A stretch of 64,000 bases of DNA. It comes from Imperialibacter sp. EC-SDR9 (GTDB taxonomy: Bacteria; Bacteroidota; Bacteroidia; Cytophagales; Cyclobacteriaceae). Location: the NCBI RefSeq assembly GCF_902498805.1, contig NZ_LR701602.1, positions 1-64,000 on the forward strand. The letters run 5' to 3'. Each line of letters opens with the position of its first letter. The stretch's first letter is position 1. A model generated the notes under the pieces. It ran no database searches and was not told where the DNA came from. It was given only the letters and a program-made list of their open reading frames with translations. This document shows positions 1-8,969 of this stretch, piece by piece. Made by a program: the position numbers and the translations under genes.

Positions 1-115
1 TGTCAGATAGAACCATGTGCTTTGCTTGTATATCTTTGAATGTCAGATACTTAAATATAAACAAGCGCACTGGTTTTATCTATTTTTCCTCCCCAATATT
101 TCAACGTTTTATTAA

Positions 116-388
116 TCGAACTCAGGTTACAATGTTTTTACACCCAATAACGACGGACTCAATGAATGCTTTATCATTAATGGCGTGGAACTTTACGCAC
201 AAAGTTTGTTGACTGTTGTGGATCGATCCGGTCATGAAGTTTTCAGCAAGATTGGCTATAAAAACGATTGGGATGGCACCCGAAACGGACAACCTCTGCC
301 AACTGGTGTTTACTACTATGTGCTCGAACTGAATGAACCAAGAGTCGCTTTGGAAAGGGTTAATGGTGATGTCAGCATTATGCGATAG
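116..388 (+). pseudogene. Orphan C-terminal CHU_C (gliding/T9SS) domain fragment
   Basis: This frame encodes an almost complete gliding-motility-associated C-terminal domain (CHU_C type), which directs large secreted proteins through the type IX secretion system. Visible landmarks are the opening VFTPNNDGLNE at about 134-166, a central NDWDGT and a PLPTGVYYYVLEL strand, then the stop at 386-388. A stop codon at 113-115 closes the frame on the upstream side, and neither other forward frame upstream continues a recognisable passenger. The only in-frame start is a GTG at 185, which would cut off the domain's opening motif. I read it as the remnant of a larger surface protein lost by truncation, or joined through a frameshift lying further left. 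The domain call is firm; the pseudogene call is inference. Confidence 0.6.
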
Positions 389-400
389 CGCAGGTGTTCT

Positions 401-955
401 TCAGCCAGCTTGCTCGTAGGCTTCTTTCAACCATCCTATAGTTTCAGCGGAGATTTCTCCGGCAGACTCAAGTTTGATTTTGTGCGAACACATGGAATTA
501 GCCGAGGTGATTTTTTCTAAAACGCTACCAGATTCTGCTCCTTTCAAGTTGATCCCAATTTCGAAGCGGGTTTTAGTAGCGGGTGTGAGCATAGCAAACT
601 GCTTTTTGCGCCGCAGGCTCACGTAGGCCTTTTTCGGCGCTATTTCCACATCGGCGCCAAATTTCTTTATTTCCACCATCAGCTGATCGTAAATGGGCTT
701 TAAAGCCTCTTTACCTTTATATTGTTCTGTAACCAGGTCGGCGAGGTTGGCTACTGAGCCCGCATCGGATCCTTTCGCCTTGTGAGCCACCAAATTGGCG
801 TACCCGTGTGTGAGGCCGTACGTTTCCTTCAAAAGCTTGATTATTTCACCATGTTTCGAAAGTTCGCTGCTTTTTACTAGTGCTATCCATTCATCCAGCG
901 ACTTTCCGGAGTTTTTCTCCAGGTTGTCGATCATAGTTTGCGCTGCCTGATCCAT
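401..955 (-). CDS. DUF4287 / DUF5655 domain protein
   Basis: A 184-residue cytoplasmic protein with no signal peptide. The first ~75 residues look like the DUF4287 domain (GKSLDEWIALV followed by an L-KETYGLTHGYANLVAH segment). The second half, from about residue 90, resembles DUF5655, with DVEIAPKKAYVSLRRKKQFA and a TRFEIGINL strand. The domain pair is common in Bacteroidota and other phyla; no biochemical function is established to my knowledge. The gene stands alone, convergent with the CHU_C fragment. The ATG at 953-955 gives the expected start of the family. Family assignment is by memory of the motifs. Confidence 0.8.
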   Translation of the reverse strand: MDQAAQTMIDNLEKNSGKSLDEWIALVKSSELSKHGEIIKLLKETYGLTHGYANLVAHKAKGSDAGSVANLADLVTEQYKGKEALKPIYDQLMVEIKKFGADVEIAPKKAYVSLRRKKQFAMLTPATKTRFEIGINLKGAESGSVLEKITSANSMCSHKIKLESAGEISAETIGWLKEAYEQAG

Positions 956-1273
956 TGATCTTTCCGGTTTGATACACTTCGAATATAAGAAGGCTGAATA
1001 AAAGATGGTAAACCCGACAACCGAAGCCGCAAAAATGCCACCTCAAACCTAATATTTGGTAGTTTGACCTTTTCAAAGTCATCAACTGCGAGTGTCAAGA
1101 CCGACCTTAAGCCATACAAGATAGCCGTTTGTCAATCTTTCAGGGGGCTCTTATAATTTTCCTGGGTCGCTCTATTTGTGCTGTATTAAATTACGTATCT
1201 TCGGCTTGACGAAATATTCTTTGGCGTTCACAACACAATACCGTTGATCTTCGTTAACGTATACAATTCGACA
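956..1273. other. Gene-free stretch, nothing recognised
   Basis: About 318 bases between two divergent genes. Short reading frames exist on the minus strand (to about 1119) but they lack any recognisable family. It probably carries the promoters of both neighbours, but I could not pick out a convincing TAnnTTTG element. Confidence 0.4.
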
Positions 1274-1603
1274 ATGAAGTTGACAAGGACACTATTTGTT
1301 GTTACGCTTTGCTTCTGGGGGCTGTTGTCCGTCAGTGGCTTGTCGTTGCCTCAGCACGGAGGCACCAGAGGCGACAATACCGACCATCTTAAAAGCCATA
1401 TTCTCCATTCTTTCGATCTGCAAAGTGTACTGGCTGGAGAAGAAGTTGAAGATGATATCAGATCCAAAAATCATCTCTCTCACGCAGTTGGTCTCGTTGG
1501 AAGCTTTGTTAGAGTTGGCGAATCAGAGTCGCTCAAAAATCAGAAAAGTCCACCTCCCGCAAATGCCTTAAAGGTATTTTCTCTTTACCACCAATTCTTT
1601 TAA
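1274..1603 (+). CDS. Small hypothetical secreted protein
   Basis: A 109-residue protein that I do not recognise. The chosen ATG at 1274 gives a good signal peptide (MKLTRTLF, hydrophobic run to about residue 23); a start at 1244 would bury it behind ten residues. The mature part is polar and histidine/serine-rich with no repeats or obvious motif. It is followed by another small membrane-anchored protein of unknown role. Coding status rests on the signal sequence and frame length only. Confidence 0.4.
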   Translation: MKLTRTLFVVTLCFWGLLSVSGLSLPQHGGTRGDNTDHLKSHILHSFDLQSVLAGEEVEDDIRSKNHLSHAVGLVGSFVRVGESESLKNQKSPPPANALKVFSLYHQFF

Positions 1604-1704
1604 AATAACTTTTTGAAGCCGGCTCCGGTTTGACCCCGTTCCCCAACATTGGTGCCCGGGAAGATAGTTTTTTTACATCCGATCATTCTCAAAAAGTTAT
1701 TAAA

Positions 1705-2193
1705 ATGAAGACAATAGAAATATTGGTCGCTTTGGCCATTTTGCTCCCAATCGTGCTGTTCTATGTAAAGAAAAAGCTTAGCTCAAAAAGAACCCCGCCT
1801 GATTATTTAAAAAAGATAAGCCAGGAAAACGAGTTGGACATCACAGATTTCGAGGATTTGCCAGGGAAATTTTTGGTGATGGACACGCTCCACAGAAAAC
1901 TCCTTTTCAGCAGGTATGCCAGCTCCAAAGCGCAGTCGTTGGTGATTGACCTCAGCCGGATACTTAGTTGCCGGATGGAAAAGGAAGTGATTGTTACCTC
2001 CGGCCATGCCCACATCGAAAAAATAGGCCTGGTGTTCAAGCACAAGTTTCACAAAGGTGAAGAAGATATTCACATTCCTCTTTATGATAGCCATAAGGAT
2101 GGAATGGACGAGGCTTTTCACTACTATGAAATAGCCAAAGGGTGGGTGAAAAGAGTAGAGCAAGGTCTTGACAGGCAAGTGCAAGTCAATTGA
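1705..2193 (+). CDS. Hypothetical protein with N-terminal membrane anchor
   Basis: 162 residues from the ATG at 1705, which places a hydrophobic helix at residues 4-20 followed by a KKKLSSKR stop-transfer stretch, so the remainder should face the cytoplasm. Starting at 1630 would add 25 residues of non-membrane sequence ahead of it. The soluble part alternates charged and hydrophobic residues (a segment VIVTSGHAHIEKIGLVF suggests beta strands) and ends in a helical tail. No family recognised. A clear terminator hairpin follows at 2208-2243. Confidence 0.6.
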   Translation: MKTIEILVALAILLPIVLFYVKKKLSSKRTPPDYLKKISQENELDITDFEDLPGKFLVMDTLHRKLLFSRYASSKAQSLVIDLSRILSCRMEKEVIVTSGHAHIEKIGLVFKHKFHKGEEDIHIPLYDSHKDGMDEAFHYYEIAKGWVKRVEQGLDRQVQVN

Positions 2194-2207
2194 GTGATAG
2201 GTTAACG

Positions 2208-2243
2208 TACACCCTTTCGGACATTTCGAAAGGGTGTATTTCT
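2208..2243 (+). terminator. Rho-independent terminator
   Basis: Perfect 12-bp stem: TACACCCTTTCG at 2208-2219 pairs with CGAAAGGGTGTA at 2227-2238 around a 7-nt loop, followed by a short T-rich run. It closes transcription after the membrane-anchored protein and separates it from the small lipoprotein and cmk. Confidence 0.75.
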
Positions 2244-2287
2244 AGCTAGCTTTTTATCGTTAGCTGATCTATGATTACCTTTAAATC

Positions 2288-2449
2288 ATGAAAAATTTCC
2301 ACCGCTCAATACCAGGACTTGCGGCTATATTATTGATTTTTGCATCAGCAGTTCTTTTTGAAGGTTGCAGGGCTTCCCAGTTTAAAACGCAGAAAGCCCG
2401 CACAATTAAAAAAGGAAAACCCATACCTTGCCCGCTCAAGGACTGCTAA
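2288..2449 (+). CDS. Small lipoprotein ending in a CPxxxC motif
   Basis: A 53-residue frame starting at ATG 2288. Residues 9-26 form a hydrophobic signal segment ending FEG-C27, a loose lipobox. The mature peptide is only about 27 residues, strongly basic in the middle (KTQKARTIKKGK), and ends PIPCPLKDC, so C48 and C53 lie at the very C-terminus. It lies 20 bases upstream of cmk on the same strand. The composition, the precise stop after the terminal Cys and the lipoprotein signal make it a credible gene. Function unknown; membrane placement is inference. Confidence 0.65.
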   Translation: MKNFHRSIPGLAAILLIFASAVLFEGCRASQFKTQKARTIKKGKPIPCPLKDC

Positions 2450-2469
2450 TATTCAATAACTGATATTTG

Positions 2470-3171
2470 ATGCAAAAAATAGTAATTGCTATCGATGGTT
2501 ACTCGGGTTGCGGAAAAAGCACAACAGCACGAGCCGTTGCTGGTCTTTTGGGTTACATCTACATAGATACAGGTGCCATGTACAGATCGGTTACTTTGTA
2601 TTTTATTGACAACCATGTTTCGCTTACTGACCCCAGGGCAGTTTCGAAGGCACTTGAACAAATTGATATAACATTTCATTACAATGCTACCAAGAAGGTA
2701 AATGAGGTGTATTTGAATGGGTTGAACGTGGAAAAAGAAATACGGGGAATGGACGTATCACAAAAGGTAAGCGATGTAAGTGCCATTAAGGAAGTAAGGC
2801 ATGCTTTGGTAGCCCAGCAAAGAAAAATGGGCAAGAGCAAAGGGGTAGTGATGGATGGCAGGGATATTGGTACGGTGGTATTTCCTGATGCAGACCTTAA
2901 AATATTTATGACAGCCGACCTGTATGTGCGTGCTGAGAGGCGTCAGAAGGAGTTATTGGGCAAAGGCCAGCTTGTGGAGTTGGAGGAAGTGATTGAAAAC
3001 CTGCGATCCCGAGACGAAATAGACACCTCCAGAAAAGAGAGTCCCTTAAAGAAGGCAGCAAATGCTATTGAAATTGACACCACACATATTACCTTTGAGG
3101 AACAAATAGAGCTCATTACCAACCTGGCCACGAGCAAATTAATTTCCGGAGTTGATCGAAACAAGAACTAA
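2470..3171 (+). CDS. cmk: (d)CMP kinase
   Basis: Cytidylate kinase, 233 residues, which phosphorylates CMP and dCMP with ATP for pyrimidine nucleotide supply. The Walker A loop GYSGCGKST is at residues 10-18, IDTGAMYR follows near residue 35, and the substrate/lid region carries MDGRDIGTVVFPDADLK near residues 135-150 and RSRDEIDTSRKESPL near residue 180, all standard for the family. I start at ATG 2470 rather than the TTG at 2467. Length is normal for the bacterial enzyme. The next gene, ispH, follows by 59 bases on the same strand, a pairing often seen in bacteria. Confidence 0.95.
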   Translation: MQKIVIAIDGYSGCGKSTTARAVAGLLGYIYIDTGAMYRSVTLYFIDNHVSLTDPRAVSKALEQIDITFHYNATKKVNEVYLNGLNVEKEIRGMDVSQKVSDVSAIKEVRHALVAQQRKMGKSKGVVMDGRDIGTVVFPDADLKIFMTADLYVRAERRQKELLGKGQLVELEEVIENLRSRDEIDTSRKESPLKKAANAIEIDTTHITFEEQIELITNLATSKLISGVDRNKN

Positions 3172-3230
3172 AAGCTTGTTTCAAAATTTTGAAATCGATC
3201 AACGAAGCAAGTAGGGCAGGAAAAAGCGTT

Positions 3231-4130
3231 ATGAACATTACTATCGACAAAAATTCTGGGTATTGTTTCGGAGTTGAATTTGCCATTAAAATGGCAGAGG
3301 ATGAAATGGAAGACAATGGCCAGTTATATTGCCTGGGCGACATCGTTCACAACGACATGGAAGTCAGGCGGCTTTACCAGAAAGGGCTCCGGATTATCAG
3401 TCGGGACGACCTAAAAAACCTCCGCAATACAAGGGTACTAATAAGAGCACATGGCGAGCCGCCAGAAACTTATCAATTGGCTCTTGAAAACAATATAGAA
3501 CTGATTGATGCCTCTTGTCCCGTTGTGCTTAAACTCCAGAACAGAGTGAAACACGCCTACGACAGTATGAAAAAGGTAGAGGGCCAGATTGTCATTTATG
3601 GCAAAGAAGGTCATGCCGAAGTAATAGGGCTTGCCGGACAAACAAAGGAGGAGGCCGTCATTGTTATGACAGACGAGGACCTGGATAAGCTCGACTATTC
3701 GAGGCCAATCACCCTCTTTAGTCAAACTACCAAGTCAACGAAGGGCTTCTATCATATCAAAGCGCTCATAGAAGAGCGCATTCGTGAAAACAAGGGTGAG
3801 TTGCGGATTCAGGACTTCGATGCCAACGATAGCATTTGCCGTCAGGTGTCTAACAGAGAGCCTCAAATGAGGAAGTTTTCGGAGGATCAGGATGTGGTGC
3901 TGTTTGTTGCCGGAAAAAAGAGTTCAAATGGACGGGCATTGTACGAAGTATGCCTTTCTATCAATCCAAGAAGTTATTTCATTGAGAGCGAAGAGGAGCT
4001 GGATTTGAACTGGCTTGCCGACGCTGAAAATATAGGTATTTGTGGGGCTACGTCCACTCCCATGTGGTTAATGGAGAGGGTAGCAGAATTCATTAGGGAA
4101 AAAAGTCCTAGTGAACCAACAATTGCTTAA
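3231..4130 (+). CDS. ispH: 4-hydroxy-3-methylbut-2-enyl diphosphate reductase
   Basis: IspH (LytB), the [4Fe-4S] enzyme making IPP and DMAPP in the last step of the MEP isoprenoid pathway. The three cluster cysteines are visible: C12 in GYCFGV, C96 in DASCPVV and C203 in NDSICRQVSNREPQM. The AHGEPP segment near residue 74 and FSQTTKST near residue 163 are further family signatures. The ATG at 3231 gives the usual N-terminus directly before the first cysteine motif (299 residues); an upstream TTG at 3189 would add 14 residues. Lies downstream of cmk, probably co-transcribed. Confidence 0.95.
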   Translation: MNITIDKNSGYCFGVEFAIKMAEDEMEDNGQLYCLGDIVHNDMEVRRLYQKGLRIISRDDLKNLRNTRVLIRAHGEPPETYQLALENNIELIDASCPVVLKLQNRVKHAYDSMKKVEGQIVIYGKEGHAEVIGLAGQTKEEAVIVMTDEDLDKLDYSRPITLFSQTTKSTKGFYHIKALIEERIRENKGELRIQDFDANDSICRQVSNREPQMRKFSEDQDVVLFVAGKKSSNGRALYEVCLSINPRSYFIESEEELDLNWLADAENIGICGATSTPMWLMERVAEFIREKSPSEPTIA

Positions 4131-4218
4131 ATGTGCTGTTTATGTAAGTGAAAATGAGGGTGGTAAAAAACCTTCGAACGAATAATTTCACTTACCTTTT
4201 AGTTGAGTTAAATTTTAT

Positions 4219-4226
4219 TAATTTTG
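4219..4226 (+). promoter_or_regulatory. Candidate -7 element for the nqr operon
   Basis: TAATTTTG matches the Bacteroidota -7 consensus TAnnTTTG and lies 40 bases before the nqrA ATG. A well-spaced -33 TTTG was not found, so this is a candidate only. Confidence 0.35.
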
Positions 4227-4266
4227 CCACGTTTTAAAGGATTTCGGTCTATTTTACCTATTGAAA

Positions 4267-5625
4267 ATGTCTAAATTCGTAAAGCTCAAAAAAGGGTTTA
4301 ATATCAATCTCGCAGGCAAGGCCGAGGAAAAAATTGGTGAAATTCAACAACCTGAGACTTTCGCAGTCAAACCAACCGACTTTCAGAGAATTACTCGCCC
4401 CAAACTACTGGTCGAAGAAGGAGCCAGTGTGAAGGCTGGTACACCCCTGTTTTTCGACAGACTTCAGGAAAACGTAATGTACACTTCGCCTGTTAGCGGG
4501 GAGGTAGTTGAAATTAAGCGGGGTGAGAAAAGAAAGCTTCTTGAGATCAAGATCCTTGCAGACAAGAAAATAACACACGAGCAGTTTACCAAGTTCACGG
4601 TATCCGAAATGAGCTCTCTTACAAAGGAAACAGCTACGGAGCTCCTGACTAAGAGTGGTGTATGGCCAAATATTATTCAGCGCCCCTTCGGAAGTATAGC
4701 CGACCCAACTGCCACACCGAAGGCGATATTTATTTCAGCATTTGATACCAACCCCCTTTCTCCTAACTATGGTATCTTATTTAAGGGGCAGGATCAATTC
4801 TTTCAGGCTGGTATAGATGTTCTTAAGAAATTCACGCCAGGCGTTGTACATGTTAATACCAATGCCGACGCTGAAGTGCTCCCCATGTTTGCGCATGTGA
4901 AAGGTGCCGAAGTCAATAAGTTTTCCGGGCCGAACCCTGCTGGCAATGTAGGCGTTCAAATCCACCACCTTGATCCAATTAATAAAGGAGACCTTGTTTG
5001 GACTGTTTCGCCTTTTGGTGTTATCCAGATAGGGAAGTTGTTCCTTGAAGGTATATACGATGCTTCTAAAGTGATAGCAGTTTGTGGTTCTGAGGTGAGC
5101 AATCCACAGTACTACAGCACATACTCCGGAGCCAATGTAGGCAGGTTCCTAGAAGGTAATCTTAAATCGGATCACGTTAGGGTGATTTCAGGGAATGTGC
5201 TTTCAGGCGAAGCTGTTGGTAAAGATGGTTTCCTTGGGTATTATGCAAACCAGGTAACAGTTATCCCGGAAGGAGATAAGGAGGAATTTTTGGGTTGGAT
5301 ACTGCCAACTTTCAATAAGCTGAGCTTTCAAAGAGCATTTGGTCTGTTTGCCAATACAAAAAGAGAGTTTGTATTAGATACAAATACACATGGTGAGCAA
5401 CGTTCATTCGTTCAGTCTGGCAACCTCGAAAAGGTGCTCCCAATGGATATTTATGTTACCTACCTCATGAAAGCTATTTTGGCTGAGGATTATGACGACA
5501 TGGAAGCTTTGGGTATTTACGAGGTTATCGAAGAAGACTTGGCACTTTGCGAATTCGTCGATGTTTCGAAAAACGATATCCAGAAAATACTAAGACAAGG
5601 ACTTGACTTAATTCAATATAGCTAA
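4267..5625 (+). CDS. nqrA: Na+-translocating NADH:quinone reductase subunit A
   Basis: NqrA, the cytoplasmic quinone-site subunit of the Na+-NQR complex, which couples NADH oxidation to sodium export. The 452-residue protein begins FVKLKKGFNINLAGKAEE and carries typical NqrA segments such as the lipoyl-like PVSGEVVEIKRGEKRK near residue 79 and GILFKGQDQF near residue 170. The ATG at 4267 is preferred to the TTG at 4261. First gene of nqrABCDE, 8 bases before nqrB. Confidence 0.95.
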   Translation: MSKFVKLKKGFNINLAGKAEEKIGEIQQPETFAVKPTDFQRITRPKLLVEEGASVKAGTPLFFDRLQENVMYTSPVSGEVVEIKRGEKRKLLEIKILADKKITHEQFTKFTVSEMSSLTKETATELLTKSGVWPNIIQRPFGSIADPTATPKAIFISAFDTNPLSPNYGILFKGQDQFFQAGIDVLKKFTPGVVHVNTNADAEVLPMFAHVKGAEVNKFSGPNPAGNVGVQIHHLDPINKGDLVWTVSPFGVIQIGKLFLEGIYDASKVIAVCGSEVSNPQYYSTYSGANVGRFLEGNLKSDHVRVISGNVLSGEAVGKDGFLGYYANQVTVIPEGDKEEFLGWILPTFNKLSFQRAFGLFANTKREFVLDTNTHGEQRSFVQSGNLEKVLPMDIYVTYLMKAILAEDYDDMEALGIYEVIEEDLALCEFVDVSKNDIQKILRQGLDLIQYS

Positions 5626-5633
5626 TCGTATTT

Positions 5634-6830
5634 ATGAAGTTCTTACAAGATTTCTTCGATAAACTAAAGCCTTTTGTAGAGAAAGGTGGGAAGTATGAAA
5701 AGTATCATACGCTTTATGAAGGCCACAGAACTATTGTGTTTGCCCCGGATTTAACTACCGGAAAGAAAGGTTCCCAGGTAAAAGATGCGGTGGATCTGAA
5801 GCGCATGATGTTTACCGTTATCATCGCTATGATTCCGTGCTTGCTGTTTGGCATGTGGAATGTTGGTCATCAGCATTTTCTGGCAACAGGGGTTGAAGCT
5901 GAACTAATTGATAAAATATTGATTGGAGCATTGAAAGTGGTTCCTATCATCATTGTTTCTTATGCCGTAGGCCTCGGTGTTGAATTTGTTTTCTGTGTGA
6001 TCAGGCAGCATCCTGTAAGTGAAGGGTTCCTGGTAACGGGCTTGCTGATACCGCTTGTGATGCCAGCCACCATTCCTCTTTGGCAGGTGGCATTGGCTAC
6101 TGTGTTTGCGGTAGTTATAGGAAAGGAAGCCTTTGGGGGCACAGGGATGAACATACTTAACGTAGCGCTTGTAGCCAGGGCGTTCCTTTATTTCGCCTAT
6201 CCAACTGCTATTAGCGGCGAGGTTTGGACATATCTTGGTGACGCTGCGCCAGTAGCAGCCTACTCGGGTGCCACACCTTTGGCAATTGCAGCCAGCACTG
6301 TGGGTAACCCTGGGGCTACCCCGGTTGTGGATTTGCTCAACGACTCATGGTCAGCAGGTATTTATGATTTCTGGAATATGTTCCTGGGTATAATGCCAGG
6401 CTCAATAGGTGAAACGTCTACTTTGATGTGCCTGATCGGTGCGGCCATTTTGGTTCTGACCGGAGTAGGTAGCTGGAAGATAATTGTGGCGGTTTTTGCT
6501 GGTGCTTACTCAATGGGACTTATCTTCAATCTCGTTGGTCTTAATGAGTTTATGTTGATGCCGGCACAGTACCACTGGGTAATTGGAGGCCTGGCTTTTG
6601 GTGCCGTATTCATGGCTACGGATCCTGTTACAGCTTCTCAAACTGAAACTGGCAAATGGATTTATGGATTCCTGATAGGATTATTGACAGTGTTGATCCG
6701 TGTGTTTAACCCGGCATATCCGGAGGGAATCATGTTGGCGATACTTCTTATGAATGTATTTGCTCCACTTATCGATTATTACGTAGTACAAGCAAACAAA
6801 AAACGGAGGCTACAACGTGCGACAGTCTAA
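5634..6830 (+). CDS. nqrB: Na+-translocating NADH:quinone reductase subunit B
   Basis: NqrB, integral-membrane subunit, 398 residues with about nine to ten hydrophobic helices starting near residue 57. The covalent FMN attachment motif SGAT is at residues 211-214 (Thr214 by family knowledge). The segment GGTGMNILNVALVARAFLYF and the late FMATDPVTASQTETGK are also characteristic. Its 3' end overlaps nqrC by 14 bases, so the two are translationally linked. Confidence 0.95.
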   Translation: MKFLQDFFDKLKPFVEKGGKYEKYHTLYEGHRTIVFAPDLTTGKKGSQVKDAVDLKRMMFTVIIAMIPCLLFGMWNVGHQHFLATGVEAELIDKILIGALKVVPIIIVSYAVGLGVEFVFCVIRQHPVSEGFLVTGLLIPLVMPATIPLWQVALATVFAVVIGKEAFGGTGMNILNVALVARAFLYFAYPTAISGEVWTYLGDAAPVAAYSGATPLAIAASTVGNPGATPVVDLLNDSWSAGIYDFWNMFLGIMPGSIGETSTLMCLIGAAILVLTGVGSWKIIVAVFAGAYSMGLIFNLVGLNEFMLMPAQYHWVIGGLAFGAVFMATDPVTASQTETGKWIYGFLIGLLTVLIRVFNPAYPEGIMLAILLMNVFAPLIDYYVVQANKKRRLQRATV

Positions 6831-7578
6831 CGCTTATGTTCTTTTATTTTCGGGAGTGATGACCATCATACTTGGTGGCGCTTTATCACTTGCCTCGGTT
6901 GGCCTTAAGCCAGCCCAAACCAAACAGATTGAGCTTGATACCAAGAAGAAAATCCTGGGTGCGGTGATGGATATTTCTAACCTCAAGACAGGAGAGGAAG
7001 TATTGGCACTGTATGACAAGCGATTTAAGTCTGTGGTTGTAGATATCAACGGTAATCCGGTTGAGAAGGACGCTAAAGGCAATCCTTTGATCGCTGAAAA
7101 GATCGATATTCAGAAGAACCACAAAGTGGACAAGGAAGTGAGAAACTATCCTGTCTTCATGTTTCTTGATGAAAACGATCCATCAAAGGTGGCTGCTTAC
7201 GTTTTCCCTATGTTTGGCAGCGGTCTTTGGGACTGGATTTCGGGTTATATGGCTCTGGATGGCGATCTGAATACAATCAAAGGAGTAGCATTTGACCATA
7301 AGTCGGAAACACCGGGCCTTGGCGCCAGAATTACTACGCCGGAGATTCAGGGACGCTACGTTGGAAAGGAAATATTTGAAAATGGTGATTTGGTATCTGT
7401 TACTATGGTGAAGGGAGAAAGTGGCAAGCCACAGGATGCTCACCATGTAGATGGAATGTCGGGTGCAACACTTACTGGAAAAGGGGTGAATGCAATGCTC
7501 GAAAATTACCTTTCGTCTTACACTGCATTTATTAAAAAGCAAAAGTCAGCTAGCGGGCAATCTGCAATGGCTTTTTGA
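6817..7578 (+). CDS. nqrC: Na+-translocating NADH:quinone reductase subunit C
   Basis: NqrC, 253 residues, with one N-terminal membrane helix (residues 8-27) and a periplasmic FMN domain. The second covalent FMN site is SGATLTGKG starting at residue 215 (Thr218). Starts with GTG at 6817 inside the end of nqrB; a GGAGG sequence at 6805-6809 precedes it, an unusually strong Shine-Dalgarno site for this phylum. The conserved SETPGLGARI precedes the FMN domain. Confidence 0.95.
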   Translation: MRQSNAYVLLFSGVMTIILGGALSLASVGLKPAQTKQIELDTKKKILGAVMDISNLKTGEEVLALYDKRFKSVVVDINGNPVEKDAKGNPLIAEKIDIQKNHKVDKEVRNYPVFMFLDENDPSKVAAYVFPMFGSGLWDWISGYMALDGDLNTIKGVAFDHKSETPGLGARITTPEIQGRYVGKEIFENGDLVSVTMVKGESGKPQDAHHVDGMSGATLTGKGVNAMLENYLSSYTAFIKKQKSASGQSAMAF

Positions 7579-7614
7579 TTAGAAGAGATTAATAAACACT
7601 AAAATCAGTTTGCG

Positions 7615-8277
7615 ATGAGCACTGAAACGCTAGAAAAACCAGTAGTTAAAGAAGCGGAACCTTTATTCTCGAAAAGACGGAAGAAGTTTGTTACCGATCC
7701 GCTGAACGACGATAACCCGGTTACTGTTCAGGTGTTGGGTATTTGCTCGGCATTGGCAGTAACGGTGAAAATGCAGCCTACCCTTGTGATGGCGATTGCC
7801 GTTACACTGGTAATTGTTTTTTCTAACCTTCTTATTTCGCTTATGCGTACCCTTATCCCCAACAGGGTGCGTATCATCGTGCAACTAGCAGTAGTGGCAA
7901 CGCTTGTGACATTGGTAAGTGAGGTGCTAAAAGCCTATGCTTTCGATATGTATAAGGTTTTGGGAGCTTACGTTGGATTGATCATCACCAATTGCATAGT
8001 AATGGGTCGCCTTGAGGCCTTTGCCCTGGCTAACAAGCCTTATGATTCAATGCTTGACGGTTTGGGTAGTGGCTTGGGTTATTCATGGATTATCCTTGCG
8101 GTGGCTTTCTTTAGAGAGCTTTTTGGATCGGCTTCTATATTTGACTTCAAAGTATTTGCCGCCATGGGACTTGACTTTCCGACCAACGGATTGATGGTTG
8201 ACCCAATCGGAGCATTTATGATACTTGGGTTGATCATTTGGGTACAGAGAACTAAAAACGGTTACGTAGAACACTAA
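7615..8277 (+). CDS. nqrD: Na+-translocating NADH:quinone reductase subunit D
   Basis: NqrD, 220 residues, a six-helix membrane subunit related to RnfE. Family features: [23 protein letters not shown] at the N-terminus and [12 protein letters not shown] in the middle, whose cysteine belongs to the intramembrane iron site shared with NqrE. The N-terminal ~25 residues are a hydrophilic extension. Starts 36 bases after nqrC and ends 4 bases before nqrE. Confidence 0.95.
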   Translation: MSTETLEKPVVKEAEPLFSKRRKKFVTDPLNDDNPVTVQVLGICSALAVTVKMQPTLVMAIAVTLVIVFSNLLISLMRTLIPNRVRIIVQLAVVATLVTLVSEVLKAYAFDMYKVLGAYVGLIITNCIVMGRLEAFALANKPYDSMLDGLGSGLGYSWIILAVAFFRELFGSASIFDFKVFAAMGLDFPTNGLMVDPIGAFMILGLIIWVQRTKNGYVEH

Positions 8278-8281
8278 GAAC

Positions 8282-8893
8282 ATGGAAGCATTAAACATAT
8301 TCATTAAGAGTGCATTTATCGATAATATGATATTTGCCTATTTTCTTGGCATGTGTTCATTCCTGGCCGTTTCCAAAAAAGTGAGCACGGCAATTGGTTT
8401 GGGTGCTGCAGTAATTTTCGTTTTGGGTATTACCGTGCCGATCAACTGGGTAATGCAGACTTTCATACTGAACGAAGGGGCGCTTAGCTGGCTTGGGGCT
8501 AGTTTCGAAACGATAGACCTAAGCTTCCTTACCTTTATCATGTTTATTGCCATCATTGCGGCCATCGTGCAGCTGGTGGAAATGATCATTGAAAAGGCTT
8601 CTCCGGCACTTTATGGCTCTCTGGGTATATTCCTTCCCCTGATCGCTGTAAACTGTGCCATTTTAGGTGCTTCTCTTTTCATGATTCAGAGAGACTACAC
8701 CATCGTGGAGGCAACAGCCTACGGTCTTGGTTCAGGGGTGGGTTGGATGCTCGCCATTGTAGCGCTGGCCGCAGTTCGGGAAAAGCTGAAATATTCTCAT
8801 GTGCCAGATGGACTTAAAGGCCTTGGCCTTACTATGCTGATTACTGGATTGATGGGAATAGCATTTAAGTCATTTATAGGCATAGCTATTTGA
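8282..8893 (+). CDS. nqrE: Na+-translocating NADH:quinone reductase subunit E
   Basis: NqrE, 203 residues, paralogue of NqrD and partner at the iron-binding membrane site. Visible signatures are [21 protein letters not shown] near the start (one cysteine) and [16 protein letters not shown] near residue 118 (second cysteine). It is the last nqr gene here: a strong terminator follows at 8933-8963 and the next gene is a DUF502 protein, so nqrF, the NADH-oxidising FAD/2Fe-2S subunit, is not in this operon. Confidence 0.95.
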   Translation: MEALNIFIKSAFIDNMIFAYFLGMCSFLAVSKKVSTAIGLGAAVIFVLGITVPINWVMQTFILNEGALSWLGASFETIDLSFLTFIMFIAIIAAIVQLVEMIIEKASPALYGSLGIFLPLIAVNCAILGASLFMIQRDYTIVEATAYGLGSGVGWMLAIVALAAVREKLKYSHVPDGLKGLGLTMLITGLMGIAFKSFIGIAI

Positions 8894-8932
8894 TTGCAGC
8901 AAAAACAATAACAAAACTTCGATATCAAAGAG

Positions 8933-8963
8933 GGCTTTGCATTAACTTGCAAAGCCTTTTTTA
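8933..8963 (+). terminator. Rho-independent terminator after nqrE
   Basis: Eight-bp perfect stem GGCTTTGC (8933-8940) with GCAAAGCC (8949-8956), 8-nt loop, followed by TTTTTTA. It ends the nqr operon just 7 bases before the next start codon. Confidence 0.85.
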
Positions 8964-8969
8964 TTGCAT

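Noticed and set aside
15-212. Forward frame overlapping the CHU_C fragment
   Set aside because: The other frame reads a real CHU_C domain, so this one is a shadow.
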